Origin: Agaribacterium sp. ZY112
GTDB taxonomy: Bacteria > Pseudomonadota > Gammaproteobacteria > Pseudomonadales > Cellvibrionaceae
Assembly: GCF_041346925.1 (NCBI RefSeq)
Contig: NZ_CP166840.1
Span: 3,219,001-3,283,000 of the forward strand
DNA: 64,000 nt
Direction of reading: 5' to 3'
The position numbers were made by a program, and so were the translations under genes. Positions 18,961 to 28,900 of this stretch are shown one piece after another (within the stretch, counting starts at the first letter, position 1; each line of letters starts with the position of its first letter). The notes beneath the pieces are model-generated. The model saw only the letters and a program-made list of their open reading frames with translations, did not search any database and was not told the origin of the DNA.

Positions 18961-19494
18961 ATGAGAAAAAAAGTATTAACGGGGCTCACCTTAGCCGCCA
19001 TACTCACAAGTATCGATGCAAGTGCCGGTGACAACACTAGCGGTGAAAGTAGCAGCAAGCATTTATTTCAAGCTGGTACAGGCTTTGGCCAACTTTCTAA
19101 CGACTACTACGATAGCAGCTATAGCCTAAGTGCTTCTTACACCTATGAATATGGCAAGCTTCAGTATTCTTTTGGTGGGATCCGCCAAGGCAGTATGACG
19201 ACATCAAATGATATCGAAGCAGAAGTTGATGCCTTATACTTTAGTGTTGGTAAAGAATTTAAAACCAAACCGCTGAACTATGCCCTGCGCTTAGGTGCAA
19301 ACTACAATGAATCCGAAGTCTTTTATCAAAAACATAAACTCGGGTCAGATTCCGATATCGGAATGATTGCTATCGCAGAAGTGATAAAGCCTTTTGGGCC
19401 TGTGTTTGCCTTAGTCGGTAATATTAAATACCTTAATCAAATTTCAGGTGAGTCGCTGGGTATTGTTAGTATTGACGCGAGGCTTGCTTTTTAA
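18961..19494 (+). CDS. Predicted outer-membrane beta-barrel protein, unknown function
   Basis: 177 residues. A signal peptide (about residues 1-23, ending DASAG) is followed by alternating hydrophobic/polar strands rich in Tyr and Ser (YSLSASYTYEYGKLQYSFGG, LNYALRLGANYN) and a C-terminal Phe (SIDARLAF), the usual BAM recognition end of outer-membrane barrels. About eight strands would fit. I do not recognise a named family. Its stop overlaps the start of the next gene (TAATG), so the two are translationally coupled and may act together. Confidence 0.65.
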   Translation: MRKKVLTGLTLAAILTSIDASAGDNTSGESSSKHLFQAGTGFGQLSNDYYDSSYSLSASYTYEYGKLQYSFGGIRQGSMTTSNDIEAEVDALYFSVGKEFKTKPLNYALRLGANYNESEVFYQKHKLGSDSDIGMIAIAEVIKPFGPVFALVGNIKYLNQISGESLGIVSIDARLAF

Positions 19495-20354
19495 TGAATA
19501 AGACAAAAAATAAAAAAATAACCCTCTATCTAAGTGCCATCTCTGCAATAAGCCTAGCGACACTGCTAAGCGCTTGTGGTGGCAGCAGTGATGAAAGCTC
19601 AGCACTGCTTAGCAGTAGCGAAATAGAATTAAATGCTTCGATTATTGACCCAGGTGACGGCCAACTCTATGCCGAAGTAGACTTAGATCGCCCTCCGCAC
19701 GGAGATAGCCCTAGAGAAGATATCGTTTTAACTGGTGGTGACAGCCTGTATTTATCGAGTACCGAAGCAAGTATTTTTGAGCAGTCTTACAGCGATGATA
19801 TTTTTGATCAAGCGGCAAACTTAGAAAACACTCATACTAAATTTGTTGACTCAAACTATGGTACATACAACTCTTATCTTTCAAATAATGGTTACAGAGC
19901 CATTCAAGACATTTTTGATCCCAAAGACCGCGAATACACCATCACTCTAAGTCGAAATAGTGGTCACAACCTCTACAAAAGCACCATCAATCTAGCTGAA
20001 CAGTTCAGCTTAAACCACAATCATACTAGTGGCTATTACAGCCGCTCAAATGATGATGTTCGCTTAAACTGGAGCTTTAATAGTAACAAAAGCTACGTTA
20101 TAGATATTGAAGTAACGACCCGCTGCACAGGCAATGGAGGTTACAGCGTTGTATGGTCTGAAGAGCTTAACACTGATACAACAGGCAGCTATGTTTTCCA
20201 AGCAGGCTCATTAAATTCAGATTTTCTAACAGGCCAATGCTCAACAAGCTTTACTGTCACTAAAACAACCATAGGCTTAGTCAGTGAGCGCTTTTCTAGT
20301 GGCTTGATAAGTGGTTATACCAGCCGAACTCTCACTCTTATCGCCAACGAATAG
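19494..20354 (+). CDS. Predicted secreted lipoprotein, unknown function
   Basis: 286 residues. A basic N-terminus (MNKTKNKKI), hydrophobic stretch and lipobox LLSAC make Cys28 the lipidated residue, followed by a GGSSDESS linker. The mature part is Ser/Asn/Tyr-rich, likely beta-sandwich, with two Cys (in TTRCTGNGG and TGQCSTS) that could form a disulfide. No family is recognised. The start overlaps the stop of the barrel gene by one base. A 10-bp inverted repeat follows the gene. Confidence 0.65.
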   Translation: MNKTKNKKITLYLSAISAISLATLLSACGGSSDESSALLSSSEIELNASIIDPGDGQLYAEVDLDRPPHGDSPREDIVLTGGDSLYLSSTEASIFEQSYSDDIFDQAANLENTHTKFVDSNYGTYNSYLSNNGYRAIQDIFDPKDREYTITLSRNSGHNLYKSTINLAEQFSLNHNHTSGYYSRSNDDVRLNWSFNSNKSYVIDIEVTTRCTGNGGYSVVWSEELNTDTTGSYVFQAGSLNSDFLTGQCSTSFTVTKTTIGLVSERFSSGLISGYTSRTLTLIANE

Positions 20355-20362
20355 CCCTGCCC

Positions 20363-20397
20363 AGACTAACAGTGCTTATTGTTAAGCCTGTTAGTCT
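20363..20397 (+). terminator. Terminator-like hairpin after the lipoprotein gene
   Basis: AGACTAACAG and CTGTTAGTCT form a perfect 10-bp stem nine bases after the stop. There is no T tract, so it may be a processing or stability hairpin. Confidence 0.5.
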
Positions 20398-20488
20398 ACC
20401 CCTCGCCTTAAGATAAACCCAAAGCCTAAACGATAACTCACAAAAATAGCCTTATACTCTAGATACACCCAGACCCCAAAGCGCCTAA

Positions 20489-20869
20489 GTGATGATTAGA
20501 AATAACTGGCTGCCAAGTAAAACACTTTATACAAAATACACCCAGGAAGTCACTGGGGCTGAGCTTTTAGACGCCACCTTAGAAGTAACAGGTGATACTC
20601 GTTGGGATGGGCTCAAGTATGTTATCGGTGACTGGACTCAAGTCGATAAAACAGAGATTAGCGCCAAGCACGTAGAAGAAATGATTGCTTGTTTACTACC
20701 TGCATCACGCTACTGTCCACACGCAATCAATTGCGCTATCGTAAAACGCAACAATACAGGTACAGCATTGGCCGCTTGGTACAAACTTTTAGGAGAGAAG
20801 CTGCCGTGGCAAATTGATATTTACCACAGCAAAGAAGAGGCTTTTGAAGCTTACGGAATAAAAAGCTAA
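20489..20869 (+). CDS. Small soluble protein, unknown (SpoIIAA/STAS-like look)
   Basis: 126 residues with no signal peptide or membrane segment. The central DGLKYVIGDWTQVDKTEIS and the end PWQIDIYHSKEEAFEAYGI recall SpoIIAA-like (STAS-fold) small proteins in which an aspartyl strand and a C-terminal W/EA helix recur, but the match is weak. A Cys-containing SRYCPHAINCAIVKR lies in the middle. The first ATG (MMIRNN) is used; no strong ribosome-binding site is evident. Convergent with the LPP20 gene. Confidence 0.6.
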   Translation: MMIRNNWLPSKTLYTKYTQEVTGAELLDATLEVTGDTRWDGLKYVIGDWTQVDKTEISAKHVEEMIACLLPASRYCPHAINCAIVKRNNTGTALAAWYKLLGEKLPWQIDIYHSKEEAFEAYGIKS

Positions 20870-20903
20870 AACAACCTCTGTCGAACTAAGCTTTTATACA
20901 AAC

Positions 20904-21854
20904 TTATTCTTCGGTCATTAACAAACCAAGCAGCTCATCATCAAGCTGTTTATCGACTTCTGCTTGCATACGTGCCGCTAAGGTATCTTTTTGCTTGGCA
21001 GAAACTTTTAGAGCTTTACTTTGCTTGCGAGTGATCTTGCCATGCTCTTCAACAGCCAAGTTTAAAGTCGCTCGTAACCAGTACCAGCCGCCCTGCTCAA
21101 ACACCTCTCCAGTATCGAGCTTGCCTTTCAAAACAAGCGGAGAATCCTTTGCAATAGCAATTCCTAAACTCTCGCTACTCGCACTCAACTTATTGGCAAG
21201 AGCGGCAGGCTCTGCTTGAACACTAAACTTTAAGCTGCTTGTCGCATTGCGGAATAAGGCTTCAATATCTGCAGATGTTGTAGATGATGGTATCCCTTTT
21301 CCTGAGGCAACCACTAAATTTCGATTAAGGTTTTCACGTTTCAACTGAATACTATGAGCCTGTTTTAAAGCAGATAAAGCACTAAACACATTGCTCGCAC
21401 TGTTGCTTGCGTAACTTACACGCTCAGAAACTTGCTTGTCTGCATTGCGAATTTGGCTGCGAAAGTTTTGAGAGGCGATGTTTTTATCAAGCACGGCTAA
21501 AGCATAAGTGCTGCCATCTTCCGCTTTTCTTGATTCAACAACTTTTGCACCTTTTAACTCCTGCTGAGCTTCGGCAGAAACATGACGACTCACACTTGTA
21601 TTTGTTTGGCCCTGAGCAGAATTAAAGCTACTGCTATCAATTTGTTTTTCGTAAATAGATACAGAGAACATTTTGGCTAAGTTTGCTTGGGCCCGTGTAC
21701 TCGCCTGCTCTAAATCACTACCCTGCCCAACAGCGCTCAAATACTGAGCATCAGAATAAACTGAGCTAGGATTTTCAACCCAATCAGTTTTAGTGGGTGT
21801 AGAACCACAAGCGGTGACTACAAATAGCACGGCAATAGTTATAAAAGTTTTCAT
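20904..21854 (-). CDS. LPP20-family lipoprotein
   Basis: AAGGA six bases upstream selects the ATG at 21854 over one seven codons earlier. The 316-residue product has a signal peptide with lipobox VTAC (Cys16) and then the LPP20 pattern: WVENPSSVYSDAQYLSAVGQGSDLEQASTRAQANLAKMF, meaning a GxG motif followed by an Ala-rich helix. The C-terminal 170 residues are another alpha/beta region. Family members are envelope lipoproteins, some linked to motility or peptidoglycan synthesis. It lies 28 bases after the COG3014 gene, and a second LPP20 gene is in the same cluster. Confidence 0.8.
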   Translation of the reverse strand: MKTFITIAVLFVVTACGSTPTKTDWVENPSSVYSDAQYLSAVGQGSDLEQASTRAQANLAKMFSVSIYEKQIDSSSFNSAQGQTNTSVSRHVSAEAQQELKGAKVVESRKAEDGSTYALAVLDKNIASQNFRSQIRNADKQVSERVSYASNSASNVFSALSALKQAHSIQLKRENLNRNLVVASGKGIPSSTTSADIEALFRNATSSLKFSVQAEPAALANKLSASSESLGIAIAKDSPLVLKGKLDTGEVFEQGGWYWLRATLNLAVEEHGKITRKQSKALKVSAKQKDTLAARMQAEVDKQLDDELLGLLMTEE

Positions 21855-21882
21855 AGCAATCCTTTGGTTCAACATTTATGGT

Positions 21883-23190
21883 TTAAAACTCTGAGTGAAA
21901 AATATAGGGGCTAATATCGGCAGCCAGTACCACACTGTAACGTTCACTATTTAGCGTAACAGTTTGAGGCTGATTATTAACAATGATATTGATATCGACA
22001 AACCCGTCATTACTCCCCCCTTCACTTTCCAGTGAGAGATCGTTACGAGCAACCTGCATACTTGAAGGCAAAACAGCCCACTGACGAATATCAGCTTGCT
22101 CAGAGATAATGGTAAGCACATTAGCAAACGCGCCCAACATGCTATCCTGTTCTTGCGCCGACTTCACCGCTTTGTATTTTGTTGCAGCGCGGGCTAAAGC
22201 GGCGGCACTTAGTTTAGGCATTTCATCATTAAGATCATCACGTACTCTGAGCTCTAAATCCTCAATAACGTGGGTTTGCATAGTTTGGCTTTGCCAACTT
22301 AGCTTCGCTGATGTCGGTTGATAATAATTATTTGGAAACTTAGGCAAAGCAACCGACAAATACACCTCATCAACCGGCCACCACAGTGTCGTTTGATTAT
22401 TAATTAACTGGCTTACCACACCATCAAAGTAGATATAGAAATGCTTTGAAGGCAATTTAGCTTCAGCCACAACACGCTCACCAAACTGATCTTTAAACTG
22501 ATCGTATTCGTTGTTCAGACCTAAAGCTGCTGTATGCTTTAACAAGGCTAACTGCAAAGCCTCGGGCACAGGCGTAGTACCCTTATTAAGCAAGCTATAG
22601 GCACGGCGATAACTGATCAAAGCATTATCAGCCTCATCATTTATTTCGTAGATTATGCCACTTAAAAAGTGCATAAATATAAGCTGGCCCGAGCTGGAAT
22701 CTTTTTTAGCCAGCGCGTTCATAGCGACATCCGCTTGCAGCACCTCGACTCTGGCCCCATCTAAATCAGATTTCATCAGATAAGCCAGTGCCATCATGCT
22801 ATGCAATAAAACCTTGTCAGTCGGTGTACCTTCAAAGCTTCGGCCTGTTTCATTAATAGTAAGTGCAACGGTGGTTTCTACAAAGGAAGTCGCAGACAAC
22901 GCTTTCATCTGCTGCTTAGCCGACTCGAGAGAAGTGATGGCTTCGTCAAAGCGGCCACTCATAAGAGCAAGGTAACCAAGATTCAAGTCACACTCAACTT
23001 GGCTGTGTGATTTGCACGTCGCTTGCGAAACCGTTAGGTAAGTTTGTTCGACGTTTTTTGAATGTTTTAGCTGATTCGCTGTGGCATGCATATTAATAGA
23101 CATGCTGGCACAGCCAGAAATAAATAGCAGTGCAGCGAGAAGGCTTGAGTAAACACTTAGACTAAACCAATTCAGGGCTGATGTTTTCAA
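21883..23190 (-). CDS. COG3014-family TPR lipoprotein
   Basis: 435 residues. The N-terminal hydrophobic segment ends FISGCASM, so Cys27 would be lipidated. TPR-like repeats cover about residues 40-240 (LGYLALMSGRFDEAITSLES, SYRRAYSLLNKG), and the C-terminal half is beta-rich with YYQPTSAKLSWQSQ. In many gammaproteobacteria this family sits next to lpoB and an LPP20 gene, as here. A role in envelope or cell-wall synthesis is inferred from that context only. Confidence 0.75.
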   Translation of the reverse strand: MKTSALNWFSLSVYSSLLAALLFISGCASMSINMHATANQLKHSKNVEQTYLTVSQATCKSHSQVECDLNLGYLALMSGRFDEAITSLESAKQQMKALSATSFVETTVALTINETGRSFEGTPTDKVLLHSMMALAYLMKSDLDGARVEVLQADVAMNALAKKDSSSGQLIFMHFLSGIIYEINDEADNALISYRRAYSLLNKGTTPVPEALQLALLKHTAALGLNNEYDQFKDQFGERVVAEAKLPSKHFYIYFDGVVSQLINNQTTLWWPVDEVYLSVALPKFPNNYYQPTSAKLSWQSQTMQTHVIEDLELRVRDDLNDEMPKLSAAALARAATKYKAVKSAQEQDSMLGAFANVLTIISEQADIRQWAVLPSSMQVARNDLSLESEGGSNDGFVDINIIVNNQPQTVTLNSERYSVVLAADISPYIFHSEF

Positions 23191-23261
23191 TATTCTGCCA
23201 TCCTAGGCAATCTGGTAACGGATACATTCAAAAGCGGCTTGAATAGCACTTCAGGCAAGAC

Positions 23262-23292
23262 CGGCCTTAATCACAACACGGATTTAAGGCCG
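23262..23292 (-). terminator. Hairpin between lpoB and the COG3014 gene
   Basis: CGGCCTTAA and TTAAGGCCG form a nine-base-pair stem in the 124-base gap. Without a T tract on either strand, partial termination or RNA processing is more likely than full termination. Confidence 0.45.
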
Positions 23293-23314
23293 TAAACTCA
23301 TAAGGACAAGAACC

Positions 23315-23911
23315 TTAGTAACGCATTTTAGAGTTTTTAACGTATTTCTTTATCTTCTTCTGCCCCACCCAAACCTTGCGGTTATCAGCCAACGAAATCA
23401 AAGTAAGATCAACTTGATAATAGCGAACCTGCTTTTTGCCTTCGGCATCAATAATGGTGTTGATCTGCCCCTTCAGCATAAAATCGGCGCCCAATTCTTG
23501 GCCGGCGGCATTACGTGAGGCCTCGGTTGAATTCAGATCTTGATCTTCTCGCTCGCCACGAATTTCTTCACGCTCATTGGCCGACGCAACAAATTGCACA
23601 CGACCTGAATTGATAAGCTCTCGTTCCATATCAGCGATAAAGGTCTTGGTATTAATATGCTCGTGGGACAGGTTTTTAACTTGGCCAACGATAACAGCAG
23701 GAGCGGAACCTTCTTTGGCCACATGCTGATCAATCCAAGGACGGCTAAGTACATCATCAATCATGGCCTGCGCGGTTTGGCGCGAGTCGGTATCGTTCCA
23801 AGCGCCACTTAAGTCAGTGGTACTGTCACTATCAATGCGTTCTACCGAGGTAGAACAAGCACCTAATACCAAGGTGAATACTGCTGTAGCCGCTATAACT
23901 AGCTTTTTCAT
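23315..23911 (-). CDS. lpoB: Penicillin-binding protein activator LpoB
   Basis: 198 residues. Lipobox LGAC (Cys19), then a short Ser/Thr-rich linker and the LpoB globular domain (PAVIVGQVKNLSHEHINTKTF, INSGRVQFVASANEREEIRGE, GADFMLKGQINTI, YQVDLTLISLADNRKVWVGQKKIKKYVK). In E. coli LpoB reaches through the peptidoglycan to activate PBP1b. The linker here is much shorter than in E. coli. Its start overlaps the stop of the LPP20 gene upstream by one base (TAATG). Confidence 0.9.
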   Translation of the reverse strand: MKKLVIAATAVFTLVLGACSTSVERIDSDSTTDLSGAWNDTDSRQTAQAMIDDVLSRPWIDQHVAKEGSAPAVIVGQVKNLSHEHINTKTFIADMERELINSGRVQFVASANEREEIRGEREDQDLNSTEASRNAAGQELGADFMLKGQINTIIDAEGKKQVRYYQVDLTLISLADNRKVWVGQKKIKKYVKNSKMRY

Positions 23912-24462
23912 TAATTCTGCTCCTTCATAAAGCGGTCAAAATTCGCATTTAAATCTTGTTTGAATTGAGTTTTATCCAAGTTGCCTAGCTTCTTAGCGCT
24001 TTCAATCGCTGCGTCGAGCTTTTTAAGATCAAGCTCGGCAATTGAATATAAGGTGCCGGTACGAGGGTCTTTCCAGTTAGCCACAATAAGCGAGCCATTA
24101 AGAGCGGAGTTCGTTGTGGTTGTAATTTCACGCTCGACGCTCATATCAGCCGTTTCACCAGTAGAAGTGGTGTAATCATTCAAGCTGCTTTTAACAATTG
24201 TGGACACAACACGTGCGACTTCAGCGCGTGCACGACCATCAGCAGTAGAGCGCTGCAAGCTTTGATCACCCATATCTGGTGCAGAACCGATACCGTGAAT
24301 AAGCTGGCCTTTGTCGTTATCGACCGCCTTAGTTCCCTCATTTACCCAATCTGGGGCACCTTTAATACCTAGGTCTGACTCAACATCAGTCCGAGAACTA
24401 GAACAAGCAAACAGTGTTAATGTCGCAGCAGCGACTACAAAGAAATGAAATAAAGTGCGCAT
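23911..24462 (-). CDS. LPP20-family lipoprotein, first gene of the lpoB cluster
   Basis: 183 residues. Signal peptide with lipobox LFAC (Cys20). The LPP20 core follows: APDWVNEGTKAVDNDKGQLIHGIGSAP and then DGRARAEVARVVSTIVKSSL, and a C-terminal LYSIAELDLKKLDAAIESA. Paralogous in outline to the 316-residue LPP20 protein at the other end of the cluster. Translationally coupled to lpoB. Probably an envelope protein acting with LpoB; this is inferred from position. Confidence 0.82.
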   Translation of the reverse strand: MRTLFHFFVVAAATLTLFACSSSRTDVESDLGIKGAPDWVNEGTKAVDNDKGQLIHGIGSAPDMGDQSLQRSTADGRARAEVARVVSTIVKSSLNDYTTSTGETADMSVEREITTTTNSALNGSLIVANWKDPRTGTLYSIAELDLKKLDAAIESAKKLGNLDKTQFKQDLNANFDRFMKEQN

Positions 24463-24821
24463 AGCTTCCTCGCTAAAATGGGTTATCCAATCAATTTCGC
24501 AGCAGCTAGTATAGGGGACAATACGCTAGAGAGTAATACCTATGACTCTTATCAAGAACCAACACTGCTAACGAAGTATTCACTGCCAATACCTCAGCCT
24601 ACATTATTAGAGTGCAACTCTAAACTGAAGCAAACACTTAACCAATGCCAAAAGAGCCGCTCGATACATTCTGTTACATTTCAAATCAAACTTACAACGC
24701 AATGCATACGCAGTGCTTGTGAAGCCATATAAATAAGTGCTAATGTCTGTACTAATAAACTACCATCCCCCCTTTTTTACTACTCCCTCTTATATACCGC
24801 TCGGAAGACAAAGGCCACGCT
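24463..24821. other. Divergent intergenic region between the lpoB cluster and the efflux operon
   Basis: 359 bases with no convincing gene; an 84-codon plus-strand frame at 24478 has no ribosome-binding site and reads like a chance frame. It must hold the promoters of two divergent operons. No operator is recognised with confidence. Confidence 0.6.
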
Positions 24822-25946
24822 ATGAAAAAGCTCAAAGCACCACTTATCGCCTTAGGCGTGGTGTTCGCTATTGTATTGATTATTGGCTCCATTAAAGCAC
24901 TGCAATTTAAAAGCATGGCTGAAAGCCAAGAAAACTTCACTGCGCCAGCTATTGCTGTCAGCGTGTTTGAAGCTGAGGAACAAGCATGGGCTAAATCACT
25001 CAATGCAGTAGGTACCGTGCATGCGAACGAAGGTATTACTGTCATGGCTGAATTAGCCGGGCGAGTAGAAAGCATACACTTTAACTCTGGCGATCAAGTT
25101 AAAGCTGGCGACTTATTACTCAAGCAAGTTAGGGGTAATGAGCAGGCCATGCTTAAATCGGCCGAGGCTCAGCTACGCCTAGCTAACTACAACTTCGAGC
25201 AAGTCAAAAAGCTTCGCAAAAACAACAGTGTGAGTGAAAGTGCCTACGAAGTTGCCAAAAAAGATCTAGATGCCGCCAAAGCCGATGTGCAAAACCTTGA
25301 AAGTAGCTTAAAGAAAAAACAAATTCGTGCACGTTTTAGCGGTGTACTTGGTATTCGTAAAGTCGACCTAGGCCAAGATCTGCAAGCAGGCACACCTATC
25401 GTAGACTTGTATTCACACAATAATTTGCAAGTTGACTTCCCTATTCCTCAGCGCTGGTTAGCACAGGTGAAACCTGGGCAAGCCGTCAGCGTCAATATGA
25501 TCGAACTAAAAGAGCAGCAAGTTAACGGCACCATTACCGCTGTTGGTGCTGCCGTTAACGAAGTTACACGCAATTTAGAGGTTCAGGCCACGCTTGAAGA
25601 CACACAAGGTAAATTACTACCAGGCATGGCCGTTGAAGTGCACATTGACCTTCCAGAGAGAAGCAACTACTTAGTTGTACCATCTACCGCCATCATTTAT
25701 GCCCCTTATGGCGATACCGTTTTTGTCATTGAAGAAAATACTGACACAGGCCAGCTACAGGCAAGGCAGCAGTTTGTTCAAATTGCTGCGCGGCGTGGTG
25801 ATTATGTCGCCATCGCTCAAGGCTTAACTCTGGGCGAAAAAGTCGCAAGTGCTGGCGCATTTAAACTCTTCAACGGCCAAGCTGTATTTATCACTGACAA
25901 TCAAGAAGTCAGTTATAGCCTTAACCCTGAACCTGAAGATAGCTAG
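24822..25946 (+). CDS. RND efflux pump, periplasmic adaptor subunit
   Basis: 374 residues, HlyD/MdtA-like membrane fusion protein. One N-terminal membrane segment (LIALGVVFAIVLIIGSI) anchors it, since no lipobox is seen. The lipoyl halves GRVESIHFNSGDQVKAGDLLL and KKKQIRARFSGVLGIRKVDLGQ flank a coiled-coil hairpin (AMLKSAEAQLRLANYNFEQVKKL). Beta-barrel and membrane-proximal domains follow. The adaptor joins the permease encoded 11 bases downstream to a TolC-type channel that is not encoded here. Confidence 0.93.
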   Translation: MKKLKAPLIALGVVFAIVLIIGSIKALQFKSMAESQENFTAPAIAVSVFEAEEQAWAKSLNAVGTVHANEGITVMAELAGRVESIHFNSGDQVKAGDLLLKQVRGNEQAMLKSAEAQLRLANYNFEQVKKLRKNNSVSESAYEVAKKDLDAAKADVQNLESSLKKKQIRARFSGVLGIRKVDLGQDLQAGTPIVDLYSHNNLQVDFPIPQRWLAQVKPGQAVSVNMIELKEQQVNGTITAVGAAVNEVTRNLEVQATLEDTQGKLLPGMAVEVHIDLPERSNYLVVPSTAIIYAPYGDTVFVIEENTDTGQLQARQQFVQIAARRGDYVAIAQGLTLGEKVASAGAFKLFNGQAVFITDNQEVSYSLNPEPEDS

Positions 25947-25957
25947 GCCCTAGACTT

Positions 25958-28900
25958 ATGAAATTTACGGATCTCTTTATCACAAGGCCTGTGCTTTCGA
26001 TTGTTGTGAGCATGCTTATCCTGATTGCAGGATTACAGGCAGCGATGAATCTAACCGTTCGCCAATACCCCGAAAGTGATAGCTCGGCCATTACCATTCA
26101 AACGGTTTATGTCGGTGCCAGTGCGGAACTTGTGCAAGGTTTTATCACCACCCCAATAGAACGCGCCATCGCCTCTGCCGATGGCATTGACTATATCGAA
26201 AGCCAAAGCTCACTGGGTTTTTCTCAGATTACAGCCATCTTAAAGCTTAACTACGACCCTGTTCGTGCGATGTCTGAAATTAACACCAAGGTAAATCAGA
26301 TACGCGGGCAACTGCCCCCCGAAGCCGAGATACCCGCCCTTACTATCACCGGACCTGACGCTCAAGTCGGCGCAGCCTATCTAGGCTTTACCTCGGATTT
26401 ATTAAGCCAAGCCCAGATTACTGACTATCTGGTTCGTGCTGTTCAACCTAGAATCGCTGCTCTGCCTGGAATCCAGCGTACGGAAATCATTGGTGGCCGT
26501 ACCTTTGCTATGCGAGCTTGGTTAAAACCTGAAAACATGGCGGCCCTTAACGTAAGTCCGGCTGAGATTTATCAAGCCTTAGCTGCCAACAATGTGCAAT
26601 CGACCTTAGGGCAAACCAAAGGAGCGTTAACGCAAGTTAACCTCAGTGCAAATACAGACTTACGAACAATAGAAGATTTCCAAGAGCTTATTATTCGCCG
26701 TACTAACCAGGGCAGTATTTTACTCAAGCAAGTCGCCGATGTAGAGCTTGGGGCAGAAGACTACAACACGGTCGTCAACCATTCAGGGAATACCGCTATT
26801 TTTATGGGTGTTTGGGTCTTACCCACAGCCAACTCACTAGAAGTTATCAATAGCGTTAAAAAAGAAATGGCGATTATCCAAGATACCTTGCCTACCGGTC
26901 TTGAGGGAGAAATCAGCTACGATGCCACCGCCTATATTGCCGAAGCGATTGATGAAGTCGTCTTTACCTTAAGCGAAACCTTACTGATTATCACTGTGGT
27001 CATTTTCCTATTCTTAGGTTTTAGCCGATCCGTTTTAATCCCTCTACTTGCCATACCGCTTTCTTTAATCGGCGCTGTTTTTATTATTCAGCTATTCGAC
27101 TTTTCACTCAATTTACTGACCTTACTTGCGATTGTGTTAAGTGTTGGTTTGGTGGTCGATGACGCGATCATTATGGTCGAAAATGTCGAGCGTCATATTG
27201 AAGAAGGCAGTACCCCGTTTAAAGCGGCGATTGATGCAGCAAGAGAACTTGTTGGCCCTATTGTTTCAATGACCGTCACTATTGTCTCTGTTTATGTACC
27301 CATTGCTTTCCAAGGTGGCTTAACCGGTTCTCTATTTCGTGAATTTGCGATCACCCTAGCTGGCGCCATTGTTGTTTCAGCCATTATTGCTCTTACTCTA
27401 TCGCCCATGCTTGGCTCAAAACTGCTGCAAGCCAATAAAAAAATGTCGGGCCCGCTCGAACCTTTATTTGAACGTTTTAGGGAAAGCTACGCGCGTTTTG
27501 TTGATGCAACGTTGCGCCATCGTTATTCGGTCTATTTTTTATGGGCCAGCCTAACCCTGCTGATCATCCCTCTTTATCAGCTTTCTCCTAAAGAACTCGC
27601 CCCGATGGAAGATCAAGGCATCATATTTGGTTTTGTCGAAACCCCAGCCAATGCCACGATCGACCAAAGTAGTTTTTATGCAGAACAAGTAAACGAAGCC
27701 TTTGAAAGTGTGCCAGAAACAGATTTCACCTTCCAGATCACCTTTCCTAATGGTGGTTTTTCAGGTTTAGTCACCAAAGCGTGGAGTGAACGAGATCGCG
27801 AAGTAAAAGAGATTATGCCGGAAGTACAAGAGCGTTTGGGGCAAATTGCGGGCTTAAATATTATGCCAGCAACGCCCCCTTCCCTACCTGGTGGCTCAAA
27901 CTTCCCAGTTAACTTTTCCATCATGTCAACAGCTCCTGCTACTGAGATTTTTGAGTTCGCCCAAAAACTACAACAAGAAGCTGGTGCCAGCGGTAAGTTT
28001 GCCTTTCCACCTATGCTTGATATGAAATACGATCAGCCCAACGCACAAGTGCTTATTGATAAAAACAAAGTGGCTGATTACGGCCTAGACTTGCAAACCG
28101 TAACCCGTGATCTTGCCATTTTATTAGGTGGTAACTATGTAAACCGCTTTAATATGCAAGGCATGAGCTATCGAGTCATTCCTCAAGTTCAGCGCAGTGC
28201 TAGGCTGACTCCTGACGATTTAAATGACCTTTATATTAGCGGCCCTCAAGGCCACCTTATTCGCTTAGCCGAAGTGGCCAGCATCAGCGATAGCACCGTG
28301 CCACGCTCGCTTAATCGCTTCCAGCAACTCAATGCCGTCACCTTAAGTGGCTTTCCAGTGGTTCCTTTAGGTGAAGCACTTACGTTTATGGAAGAAAAAG
28401 CGACAGAGATATTACCAAGTAACTACTCTATTGATTACAAGGGCGAATCTCGCCAATTACGCACCGAAGGTAATAAATTTATTCCAGCGATCTCTTTTGC
28501 CACCATTATTATTTTTATGGTGCTCGCAGCCCAATTTAATAGCTTTAGAGACCCACTTATTATTTTGCTTGGCTCCGTACCTATGGCGATATTTGGCGCT
28601 TTGGTATTTACCTTTTTAAAATCCTTTATGCCACACTGGACAGACCCTATGTCGAGTACACTCAACATCTACTCACAAGTCGGCTTAGTTACTTTAATCG
28701 GGTTGATTGTGCGAAACGGCATCTTAGTAGTTGAGTTTGCCAATAAACTGCAAGAGAAAGGCATCAGTAAATTACAGGCTGTTAAAGATGCATCGTTTGT
28801 CCGTTTACGCCCAGTATTGATGACAAGTATCGCAACCATTGCAGGCCACACCCCACTTATCTTTGCTGCTGGAGCCGGTGCAGAGGCTCGAAATTCAATT

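Noticed and set aside
20489..20869. Calling this small protein a SpoIIAA/STAS antagonist
   Set aside because: Resemblance is limited to a few residues; kept as unknown.
24478..24732. 84-codon plus-strand ORF between the lpoB cluster and the efflux genes
   Set aside because: No ribosome-binding site, low-complexity composition, and it fills a divergent promoter region.
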